A stretch of DNA of 64,000 bases, taken from contig OY763926.1 of NCBI GenBank assembly GCA_963667715.1, forward strand, positions 1,984,001-2,048,000, written 5' to 3'. The notes under the pieces were generated by a model that worked only from the letters and a program-made list of their open reading frames with translations, did not search any database and was not told where the DNA came from. Below, one piece after another: positions 7,714 to 15,286 of the stretch. Numbering within the stretch: the stretch's first letter is position 1; each line of letters opens with the position of its first letter. The DNA comes from JAFGDI01 sp963667715 (GTDB lineage: Bacteria; Planctomycetota; Phycisphaerae; Sedimentisphaerales; SM23-30). Position numbers and translations under genes: made by a program.

Positions 7714-9204
7714 ATGAGTAATAACAGAGTTATCAGCGAATATGAGCAGGTCAGACTAGATAAGCTGGCAAAGATCAAGGAACTAGGTATCGACCCTTAC
7801 GGTCAGTTTTATCCGGGGGTAGAGTCAGCAGCGTCGGTAGCAGGTAAATATGATCCTGAAAATGAAGAGCAGGAAGTATGTGCCGCAGGTCGTATAATTC
7901 TGCACCGTGCTATGGGCAGTCTGATGTTCTCTACAATCCGCGATTCATCTGGTAATATCCAGATCGGTATGAGCAAGAAGCTGCTGGCAGAAAGCTGGAA
8001 GCTGGCTAAGCTGCTGGATCTGGGTGATATCGTTGGCGTAAAAGGTACACTGGGTAAGACAAAGACCGGTGAGGTTACTATATGGGTTACTGAGCTGACA
8101 CTGCTGTGTAAGGCTACAGTTCCGCCTCCAGAGAAGTTCCATGGTTTGCAGGATGTTGAACGTCGCTATCGCCAGAGATATGTTGATCTGTTCTCTAATC
8201 CTGAGTCTATGGCTACCTTTAAGGATCGCTGCCATATTGTATCTGATATCCGTCGTTTACTGACAGATAAGGGTTTCCTGGAAGTTGAAACTCCGATGAT
8301 GCAGCCGATTGCTGGTGGTGCCGCGGCCAAGCCATTTGTAACTCATCATAATACCCTGGACCTGGACCTGTTTTTGCGTATAGCTCCAGAGCTGTACCTC
8401 AAGCGTCTGCTGGTCGGTGGTATGGAAAAAGTATTTGAGATCAACCGCAGTTTCAGAAATGAAGGTATCAGTACCAGACATAATCCTGAATTTACAATGT
8501 GCGAATTGTATCAGGCGTACGCTGACTATAATATCATGATGGATATTATGGAAGAGATCGTTTGCAGTCTGGTCGAGAAGCGTTCTGCGGATATGAAGCT
8601 GGAATTTAACGGCAAGATGATCGATTATAGTCGTCCATGGCGTCGTGCGACCTATACAGAGCTGTTCAATGAGCATTGTCCGTGTCATATGGATGATATA
8701 ACCGGCGTAAGAGCGGTTGCGGCCAGACTTGGAATAGAGCAGGCAGAGATGGACGATGTGGTAGTGATCAATGAAGTGTTTGAGCACTATGTAGAAGAGC
8801 ATCTGGTGAATCCTACTTTTGTAATGGATTATCCGGCTGCTATGTGTGTGCTAACCAAGCAGAAGACATCTGACCCGACAATAGCTGAGCGTTTTGAGAT
8901 GTTTATTTCCGGAATGGAAGTAGCTAATGCTTATACCGAGCTGAATGATCCGGCGGTGCAGGAAACTAACTTCCTGAGCCAGCTGAAGGGTCAGGAAGAG
9001 TCGGAAGCACAGATGGACGAAGACTTTGTTGAGTCACTTCGCTATGGTATGCCTCCGGCTGGCGGTCTTGGCTTTGGTATTGACAGACTAGTAATGCTGA
9101 TGACAAACAGTCCAAGTATTCGTGACGTGATCCTGTTCCCTCAGATGAAGCCTGTTGTGGCAGTTGCGGAAGAGGACGTCGATCAGGAAGAAGAGGCTAA
9201 TTAG
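7714..9204 (+). CDS. lysS: Lysine--tRNA ligase, class II
   Basis: A 496-residue class II lysyl-tRNA synthetase. An N-terminal OB-fold anticodon-binding domain (about residues 50-150) is followed by the catalytic core with motif 2 in the FRNEGISTRHNPEFTMCE stretch and motif 3 GLGFGIDRLVML near the C-terminus. GGAAAKPFVTHHN and LRIAPELYLKRL are typical LysRS features. I start it at the ATG at 7714 rather than an in-frame TTG at 7696, because the additional six residues are not conserved in the family. No clear Shine-Dalgarno precedes either. Its last codon and TAG stop fall at the beginning of another heptamer repeat block. Confidence 0.97.
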   Translation: MSNNRVISEYEQVRLDKLAKIKELGIDPYGQFYPGVESAASVAGKYDPENEEQEVCAAGRIILHRAMGSLMFSTIRDSSGNIQIGMSKKLLAESWKLAKLLDLGDIVGVKGTLGKTKTGEVTIWVTELTLLCKATVPPPEKFHGLQDVERRYRQRYVDLFSNPESMATFKDRCHIVSDIRRLLTDKGFLEVETPMMQPIAGGAAAKPFVTHHNTLDLDLFLRIAPELYLKRLLVGGMEKVFEINRSFRNEGISTRHNPEFTMCELYQAYADYNIMMDIMEEIVCSLVEKRSADMKLEFNGKMIDYSRPWRRATYTELFNEHCPCHMDDITGVRAVAARLGIEQAEMDDVVVINEVFEHYVEEHLVNPTFVMDYPAAMCVLTKQKTSDPTIAERFEMFISGMEVANAYTELNDPAVQETNFLSQLKGQEESEAQMDEDFVESLRYGMPPAGGLGFGIDRLVMLMTNSPSIRDVILFPQMKPVVAVAEEDVDQEEEAN

Positions 9205-9265
9205 GATTTAGAAGTTAGTAATTAGGATTTAGTCTCGATGTACATCGGGATAGAAATTAGATTTT
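9199..9265 (+). repeat. Heptamer repeat plus palindrome, copy C
   Basis: Units GGATTTA, GAAGTTA, GTAATTA and GGATTTA overlap the lysS stop (TAATTAGG), followed by CGATGTACATCG (9236-9247) and GATAGAAATTAG. The same heptamer-palindrome-GATAGAAAT order occurs in copies A and B. Confidence 0.75.
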
Positions 9266-9271
9266 AAAAGT

Positions 9272-9305
9272 AAAACTCCACAGTTCTCTGGCTGTGGAGT
9301 TTTTT
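9272..9305 (+). terminator. Intrinsic terminator of lysS
   Basis: A perfect 12-bp stem AAAACTCCACAG (9272-9283) with its complement at 9292-9303, an 8-base loop, and a T-run. It lies 67 bp after the lysS stop. Confidence 0.9.
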
Positions 9306-9316
9306 AATTGATAAGC

Positions 9317-9340
9317 AGCAGCTTCCCCTCCGAAGCTGCT
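9317..9340 (-). terminator. Hairpin 3' of the chemoreceptor gene
   Basis: AGCAGCTTC and GAAGCTGCT pair perfectly around a 6-base loop in the spacer between the convergent lysS and chemoreceptor genes. It lacks a good U-run on either strand, so it is only a weak terminator candidate. Confidence 0.4.
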
Positions 9341-9388
9341 ACTGGAAGTACAAATTATTGGCAATAAATTTGTTGCCGGTAGTTTTGG

Positions 9389-11041
9389 TTAATTGAATTC
9401 GTCCAGATCGAATACATCTTCAAATGGAATCATTTGCTCTGCTTTACTGATGACATTGCCGCTTGGTGTTGGTGCGGTGAAGTTAGAATGTCCAGTAGCA
9501 GGAGCAGAAGCGATATTATGGAAGATCTGGTCAGAGCTCTGGATTGAAGGAGATTTCTGTGCTACAGGCTGACTCTTTTGGTTGCCACTGACAATACCTT
9601 CGAGGTTGCCAACAACAGTAAGGAGCTGTCCAGCCTGAGCGGATAGTTCTTCAGAGGCACTGGCAGATTCTTCAGCATTTGCAGAGTTTACCTGAGTAAT
9701 TCTGTCCATATCACTTACGGCACTACTGATCTGTTTGATGCCGTTAGCCTGTTCCTGGCAGGCACTATCAATCTCAGCGATAAGAGAACTTGTCTTGCTT
9801 ACACTTTCAGTGATCTGTTCGAGAGCTTTACCAACTTTACTGGTTATTTCAACACCATTGCCTGCGTTCTTAACAGATTCTTCGATCATTTCAGAGGTAT
9901 TACGAGCGGCCTGAGCACTTCTCATAGCGAGGTTACGTACTTCTTCGGCAACAACGGCAAAACCCTTACCAGCTTCTCCGGCACGAGCAGCTTCAACCGC
10001 AGCGTTAAGAGCCAGGAGGTTGGTCTGGAAAGCAATTTCGTCAATAACTTTGATGATCTTACTGGTTTCTTCAGACGATTTTTGGATATCGTTGATAGCA
10101 GTTTTCATCTGGTCCATAGAGACGGTACCAAGCTGAGCTGCTTTATTAGCTTCGTCAGAAAGTGTATTTGCGGCTCTGGCATTTTCAGCATTGCGAGATG
10201 TCATAGAAGACATTTCGTCAAGTGAAGTTGTGGTTTCCACTAGTCCAGAGGCCTGTTCGGTACTGCCGGAAGCTAGCTGCTGAGAAGCGACCGCGATATG
10301 ATTAGCCGCTTCGCTAACATGGCTAGAGCTGGCAGATAGTTCGGCAATGATCTGGTTTACAGGGCGAGTGATGCTCAGGCTGAGATATAACCCCAGAGCA
10401 ATAGCTCCAATAGCACCAGCGATAGTACCGGTAAGCATAACCGTATTGGTCAAAGTGGATATCTTATCGATACTGGCATTTTGGCCGTCCATATTATTTT
10501 GACCGATGGCGATGAGCTCATCAATAATAGTATTGAGTTTATTGGTAGTCTCATTGATCGGACCGAACTGATAGTCATCGAGTGTTTTACGACTTGTAGC
10601 ACGTTGGGCCGGGTCGTCAACAGTTGCGATAGCCTGAGATCTGAGCTGTTTGAAATTATCAACTGTATATTGCCAGTTAGTCATGGCGATAGACAGTTCG
10701 GCCAGCTTTTGATCCTGCTTTTCGGTAAGTTCCAGCTGTTTATATTTAGCGATAACATTCTGGTAGTTAGAACTTATGTTTGCGATCTTATCTTCAGTGA
10801 TCTTTAGATGTTCATCGGTAAGAACAAGTCTGGAAAGAGTGCTGATAGCACATACAGACTGGCTAAAGTCAGCTTTAAGATTCTGGGCAAGGCTTATAGA
10901 TGGTGAGTCCTGGTATATGATATGTTGGGCGATGCCAGACATAGATCTGGTGTTATAAATACCAAATCCGCCAAGTATAGCTGTGATGACAGCAACAACA
11001 ATAAATCCACCTACCAAACGGGTGGTAAGACTAAACTTCAT
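9389..11041 (-). CDS. Methyl-accepting chemotaxis protein
   Basis: A 550-residue transmembrane chemoreceptor. One membrane helix lies near residues 8-28, a roughly 170-residue helical sensory domain follows (four-helix-bundle type), and a second membrane helix lies near 200-223. After a short HAMP-like linker comes the long cytoplasmic coiled coil, with the highly conserved tip IAFQTNLLALNAAVEAARAG and FAVVAEEVRNLA that contacts CheA and CheW. I chose the ATG at 11041, which has GGAG nine bases upstream, over an in-frame TTG at 11056. The C-terminus has no recognisable CheR-binding pentapeptide. No other chemotaxis gene is nearby. The ligand is unknown. Confidence 0.93.
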   Translation of the reverse strand: MKFSLTTRLVGGFIVVAVITAILGGFGIYNTRSMSGIAQHIIYQDSPSISLAQNLKADFSQSVCAISTLSRLVLTDEHLKITEDKIANISSNYQNVIAKYKQLELTEKQDQKLAELSIAMTNWQYTVDNFKQLRSQAIATVDDPAQRATSRKTLDDYQFGPINETTNKLNTIIDELIAIGQNNMDGQNASIDKISTLTNTVMLTGTIAGAIGAIALGLYLSLSITRPVNQIIAELSASSSHVSEAANHIAVASQQLASGSTEQASGLVETTTSLDEMSSMTSRNAENARAANTLSDEANKAAQLGTVSMDQMKTAINDIQKSSEETSKIIKVIDEIAFQTNLLALNAAVEAARAGEAGKGFAVVAEEVRNLAMRSAQAARNTSEMIEESVKNAGNGVEITSKVGKALEQITESVSKTSSLIAEIDSACQEQANGIKQISSAVSDMDRITQVNSANAEESASASEELSAQAGQLLTVVGNLEGIVSGNQKSQPVAQKSPSIQSSDQIFHNIASAPATGHSNFTAPTPSGNVISKAEQMIPFEDVFDLDEFN

Positions 11042-11334
11042 AAACTTCTTCTCCAAAAAAACTTAACAAGGTTAAGAAAACACGGCTTTTTAATCCGAAC
11101 GTATAAAAAAGGCCATTGTTTTCCTGTTATGCTATAAATTTCGACAGAAGAAGAGGTGCTCTTTAGTAGAAAGCGGGGTAATTAGAGGATTAAAAATATA
11201 AGTGTTTCATTGGGAATCTATGCAGCTTCTGTAAGTGACTGTTTTTGACAGTACTTGCTGTATTGACGTGCTATGACACAAAATATCAGTAGTATGATAA
11301 AAATAAGTAAAGCGTGCGTGGTGGGGCTGAAGCT

Positions 11335-12207
11335 CTATGAATTTAGCAAACGGTTAAGCTTTTGACGCCACTCAATCTGCTCAGTTTTGCTTGTCGAATT
11401 TAGGGCTGGGAGCTCGGTTTTGGTGTCAAGGCAGGCCTTTAATGCTGTTAGTTCTGCGGCGGTGAATTTCATGGCACCTCTGTACTCGCTATAGTCATTC
11501 CATGCTTCAATAGTGTGAGGGACGATCGGAGTGATAAGTTCGAGAATAGCGTCTGCGAAAACACGAATCTCTTTTTGGGCGTGGCTGTCGCATCTGAGAT
11601 TTAGAAGATGGAGCAGGTTTTTAAGGTCAATTTTCCAGTATAGCTCGGTATAGGTTGAGAGAGGTAGTATAACTCTTGAAAGTTCACGAGCTAATCCGCT
11701 ATCGAGGCATTTTTCGTAGTTGGTGAAGGAATCTGAGCAGCTTTGCTGGAGGGTGCCTGCAACATCCTGCGGGTTATCAACGAGCGAGCTTTCTGAACCT
11801 TGTTTATTTGTGATACCCTGGGTTCTCATTTCGTCCAGAGGTGGTATGTAATATTCGTCTGGCATTTCGGAATATCTGCCGCTGAGCTCGTTCAGGCTGG
11901 CGGTGCGGTGCCTGAGCCACTGTCTGGCGACGAAAAGAGGCATTTTGAGGTGGAATTTGAACTCGACCATTTCAAGGGGCGAGCTGTGGTTATGGCGAAT
12001 GAGGTATCTTATGAGGGCTTTATCGTCATTTATACTTTTAGTACCGCGTTGATAGCTGCATCGTGCGGCTTCAGCGATTGCGTAGTCAGCAGAGTCTTCA
12101 CCATCTGGTAAGACCGCGGGCATACAGTCGATGAGCTTTACGAATCCATGGTCGAGGCAATGGACTTTGGGAAAACAACCGTACTTTTTCGTGATAATAT
12201 GCGACAT
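11335..12207 (-). CDS. thyX: Flavin-dependent thymidylate synthase ThyX
   Basis: A 290-residue protein carrying the ThyX signature RHRTASLNELSGRYS at residues 99-113 (consensus RHRxxSxNExSxRY). ThyX makes dTMP from dUMP using methylenetetrahydrofolate as the carbon donor and FAD/NADPH as reductant, in place of the classical ThyA. SYQRGTKS near residue 51 and LRCDSHAQKEIRVFA near 205 are further conserved active-site regions; the latter holds the dUMP- and FAD-binding arginine helix. Length is slightly above the 220-260 usual, with a C-terminal extension of about 40 residues. It lies 84 bp downstream of the radical SAM gene and is probably co-transcribed with it. Confidence 0.96.
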   Translation of the reverse strand: MSHIITKKYGCFPKVHCLDHGFVKLIDCMPAVLPDGEDSADYAIAEAARCSYQRGTKSINDDKALIRYLIRHNHSSPLEMVEFKFHLKMPLFVARQWLRHRTASLNELSGRYSEMPDEYYIPPLDEMRTQGITNKQGSESSLVDNPQDVAGTLQQSCSDSFTNYEKCLDSGLARELSRVILPLSTYTELYWKIDLKNLLHLLNLRCDSHAQKEIRVFADAILELITPIVPHTIEAWNDYSEYRGAMKFTAAELTALKACLDTKTELPALNSTSKTEQIEWRQKLNRLLNS

Positions 12208-12291
12208 AAAATATAACCATCCTGGTATTTATAGAGAAGTTAAGTCTCCAAACTAGCTATTCTGTATTGACTTACAGCAAAGTGCGGTAAG

Positions 12292-13431
12292 TTACGACAG
12301 TTTAATATAGCTTTGGCATCTACCAAGATTCAAGCCAGTTTTATGAATATTATCTTTCGATATGCGGTTCTGTTTTCTTATCTTTACAATTCTTTTAGCG
12401 AGTATAGGGCCGACCGATGGAATTCTGAGCAGTTCATAATAATCTGCTTTATTGATATCCATAGGGAATAATTGCGGGTGAGCTTCTGCCCAGATCTGTT
12501 TTGGGTCTTTGGCCAGAGATAGATTGCCATCGGAGTCGGTGGGTATCTCATTTTTATTAAAACCGTACTTTCTGAGCAGGAAATCGACTTGATATAGTCT
12601 GTGTTCACGGACGAAGCTGTTGTTATTTGCTTGCGATGGGATTGGTATATCGTCAAAAAGCGGCAGTTGAGTTCCAGGTGTTATTTTTGGGGTGGCAATA
12701 ACCGGCTGGTAGGCAGAGTAGTAAACTCTTTCCATGTCGTAGCCGTCGTATAGTCTGGCGGTGGCGTTAATGATCTCGAGGTCAGTTTCGCCGGCAGCAC
12801 CGACGACAAACTGGGTTGACTGGCTACAATGTCGGTTTAGTTCTTGTCGATATTCGTTAATCTTTTTAATAGATGTAATAATACCGTTGTTAAAGTCTTT
12901 TTTCTGGCTGAGCTTTTGCAGGCGGTCGGCATTTGGTGCTTCAATATTGACCGATACTCTGGTTGCGAGGTGAACCGCCTGTCGGATAGCTTCATGTGAA
13001 CAGCCTGGAATGATCTTTAAGTGTATAAATCCTTTGAACTTATGTCTGAACCTTAATATTCTGAGAGTATCGAGCATGGTTTCCATGGTATTATCGGGGG
13101 AATGTTCGATACCAGAGGATAGAAACAAACCTTCAACACGTTTGGCGAATACCAGGTCCATGAATACCTTTGCCAGCTCGGCAGGGGCGAGTGTGCATCG
13201 GGATAGGTCGCGTGAGTCGTTAAATGGGCAGTATTTACAGTCGTTTATGCATTTATTAGATTGTAATACCTTTAGCAGGAAGGTTTTACGTCCGTCAGGC
13301 AATACCGCCGGGTAGATCCATCTGCCCGCATCGCCGCGAACACGTCCCGGTTCATGCTTCATTCTACAGGAGCAAGCCAGGTCGAATTTACTGGAATCTG
13401 ACAGTATGTTAAGTTTTTGTTCGGTATCCAT
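12292..13431 (-). CDS. Putative DNA modification/repair radical SAM protein with C-terminal helix-hairpin-helix
   Basis: A 379-residue radical SAM protein. The iron-sulfur ligands are Cys61, Cys65 and Cys68 (CINDCKYC, the CxxxCxxC pattern), preceded by RWIYPAVLPDGRKTFLLKVL, characteristic of the family annotated as putative DNA modification/repair radical SAM protein (TIGR03916 type). Residues about 330-355 form a helix-hairpin-helix DNA-binding motif (ELLRIPSVGPILAKRIVKIR). Family members usually sit next to a uracil-DNA-glycosylase-linked partner (TIGR03915 type), which is not in this window. Here the neighbour is thyX, whose product keeps dUMP low, so a uracil- or thymine-related DNA role is tempting but unproven. 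The substrate is unknown. Confidence 0.85.
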   Translation of the reverse strand: MDTEQKLNILSDSSKFDLACSCRMKHEPGRVRGDAGRWIYPAVLPDGRKTFLLKVLQSNKCINDCKYCPFNDSRDLSRCTLAPAELAKVFMDLVFAKRVEGLFLSSGIEHSPDNTMETMLDTLRILRFRHKFKGFIHLKIIPGCSHEAIRQAVHLATRVSVNIEAPNADRLQKLSQKKDFNNGIITSIKKINEYRQELNRHCSQSTQFVVGAAGETDLEIINATARLYDGYDMERVYYSAYQPVIATPKITPGTQLPLFDDIPIPSQANNNSFVREHRLYQVDFLLRKYGFNKNEIPTDSDGNLSLAKDPKQIWAEAHPQLFPMDINKADYYELLRIPSVGPILAKRIVKIRKQNRISKDNIHKTGLNLGRCQSYIKLS

Positions 13432-13644
13432 CAGTGGTTATTATCGGCAATAAATAATGTTTTAGCAAAGACTTTCCCGAAAAAATGCCGATTTAAATAA
13501 TGGTAAGGTAGAGTTTTTAAGTCCGCAGATTACTTCAGGTGTGCTCGTTGGAGTGAACTATAAGAATAATAATAAGATTAAAACAATATTTTTTCAGATC
13601 GTAGTATAAACTGAATAATGTTGGATATAATCTTACCGGTATAG

Positions 13645-13662
13645 CCGATGTGAGTCGGGATA
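13645..13662 (+). repeat. Degenerate palindrome resembling the CCGATGTACATCGG element
   Basis: CCGATGTGAGTCGGGATA matches the palindrome and its GGGATA flank in the repeats at 5512 and 9236 except for the central three bases. It lies in the spacer upstream of ppx, without heptamers on either side. Confidence 0.4.
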
Positions 13663-13691
13663 AGAAGATAGGATAAGAAAGGTTATTATAT

Positions 13692-15242
13692 ATGTCATCA
13701 GGAACAGGTGTGGGTGTAGTGGCAGTACCAGCGATAGCGGCGGCAATTGATATAGGGTCAAACGCTATCAGGATGGTAATAGCCCAGCGTATGCCGGATG
13801 GGACAATAGAATATATTGAGGAGCTGCACCAGAGCGTGCTGCTTGGTCATGATACATTTACCAATGGCAAGATCGGTAAAAAGGCTATGCAGTCTGCGAT
13901 ATCAGTATTGCGAGACTTTGCCGGAGTAATAAAGTCGTACAAGGTTGATAAAGTACGGGTAGTGGCGACAAGTGCGGTTCGCGAAGCGTCTAATGCGGAT
14001 GTGTTTTTAGATCGAATTCTAATTGCTACCGGTATGGAAGTGGAGCTGATAGATACATCAGAGGAAAGCAGGTTGATCGTATCGTCTATATACGAGTTGG
14101 CAGCGCAGGATGAGAAGATAATAAAGGGTAATGTTCTGGTTGTGGTAGCCGGAGGCGGCAATACGATCATGACCATAGTGAATAATGGAGATATAGTAGC
14201 CTCGCATACAATTGGTCTGGGGGCGGTGAAGCTGCTGGAAGAGTATTACAGCTGGCAGACCGGTTGGGATGATGTATATCGTCAGGCGGCGTATCGGCTG
14301 AACACTTTTGTTGATGCGGCGAGAAATGTTTTATCATTGAATAAAATAGATAAGCTGTTTTTGATAGGTTCAGATATTCGTTTTATAGCTCAGCGTGCGG
14401 GCGAGATGGTGTTGGAGGGGTTGTCGGTGTTGCCTGGTTCGGTGTTTGAGGATTATGTAAAGCGATTTAAGGAATATACACCAAGCGAGCTGGCGGTTGA
14501 ATATGAAGATATAACACTGTCAACGGCGGAGACAATGAATCCTACGTTTGCGATATATAATTCACTGGTAAAGCAGACCAAGGTAAAGGAAATATATGTT
14601 CCGTATATCAATATGCGTGACGGCCTGATAACGGATGTGCTTTGCGGTGGCACTTTTCAGAGTCAGGAGTTTACCTGGCGAGAGGCGAAGCATTCGGCGT
14701 GTATTCTGGCGGAGAAGTATCAGATCACACCAGATGAATATGATTCAGTACTGTCATGGTCGCAAAAGCTCTTTGATGTGCTTATGCCGCTGCATAAGAT
14801 GTATCCACGTGAGAAGGTAATGTTAGAGCTGGCGGCGATATTGCATCGAGTGGGTACATTTATCTCGGTGCGGGCCCATCATAAGCATACGTATTATATA
14901 ATAGCCAATTCGGAGATATTTGGCCTGAGTAATAGTGATCTAAATCAGGTCGCACATATAGCTCGTTACTATCGCAGGAGTACTCCGAAGCCAACGCATA
15001 TATCGTATATGGCTTTGGATCGCAGGCAGCGAATAGTTGTGAATAAGCTGGCATCTATATTAAGGCTGGCGGTTTCACTTGCAAATGTTGCCGAGGGTGG
15101 AGATGTGAGTTTTGAGGTTACTAATGACAGGTTTCAGATAGAAATCAGCGGCAGTAGTTTACGGGGCAGAAGCAAGAGTATAAGACGGGCGGCAGCGATG
15201 CTAGAGGATATATTCTGTATATCTGTAGAAGTTAGAAGTTAG
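13692..15242 (+). CDS. ppx: Exopolyphosphatase / pppGpp phosphohydrolase, Ppx/GppA family
   Basis: A 516-residue member of the Ppx/GppA family. The N-terminal half is an actin-like ATPase fold with AAIDIGSNAIRMVIA (residues 16-30), VVATSAVREASN near 95, and a glycine-rich AGGGNTIM loop near 155. The C-terminal half is an HD-type helical domain with AAILHRVG and HHKHTYYII. Enzymes of this family hydrolyse polyphosphate from the end, or the 5'-phosphate of pppGpp. The polyphosphate kinase gene follows 44 bp downstream, so polyphosphate is the likely substrate. The last residues and the TAG stop are encoded inside a tandem GAAGTTA repeat, an unusual way to end the gene. Confidence 0.93.
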   Translation: MSSGTGVGVVAVPAIAAAIDIGSNAIRMVIAQRMPDGTIEYIEELHQSVLLGHDTFTNGKIGKKAMQSAISVLRDFAGVIKSYKVDKVRVVATSAVREASNADVFLDRILIATGMEVELIDTSEESRLIVSSIYELAAQDEKIIKGNVLVVVAGGGNTIMTIVNNGDIVASHTIGLGAVKLLEEYYSWQTGWDDVYRQAAYRLNTFVDAARNVLSLNKIDKLFLIGSDIRFIAQRAGEMVLEGLSVLPGSVFEDYVKRFKEYTPSELAVEYEDITLSTAETMNPTFAIYNSLVKQTKVKEIYVPYINMRDGLITDVLCGGTFQSQEFTWREAKHSACILAEKYQITPDEYDSVLSWSQKLFDVLMPLHKMYPREKVMLELAAILHRVGTFISVRAHHKHTYYIIANSEIFGLSNSDLNQVAHIARYYRRSTPKPTHISYMALDRRQRIVVNKLASILRLAVSLANVAEGGDVSFEVTNDRFQIEISGSSLRGRSKSIRRAAAMLEDIFCISVEVRS

Positions 15243-15262
15243 AAGTTAGAAGTTAGAAGTTA
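15228..15262 (+). repeat. Five perfect tandem GAAGTTA heptamers overlapping the ppx stop, copy D
   Basis: Five identical GAAGTTA units (15228-15262) followed by GGATAAAG. The ppx codons GAA GTT AGA AGT TAG read through the first units, and the stop is at 15240-15242. It is the most regular of the heptamer arrays and has no palindrome. Confidence 0.85.
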
Positions 15263-15286
15263 GGATAAAGAAAAGGCGAAATAGTT

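Noticed and set aside
5504..9265. Repeat blocks considered as insertion-sequence ends
   Set aside because: No transposase lies between or near them, and no target-site duplications were seen.
15228..15262. Tandem GAAGTTA array considered as a CRISPR-like array
   Set aside because: The unit is 7 bp with no spacers, and no cas gene is present.
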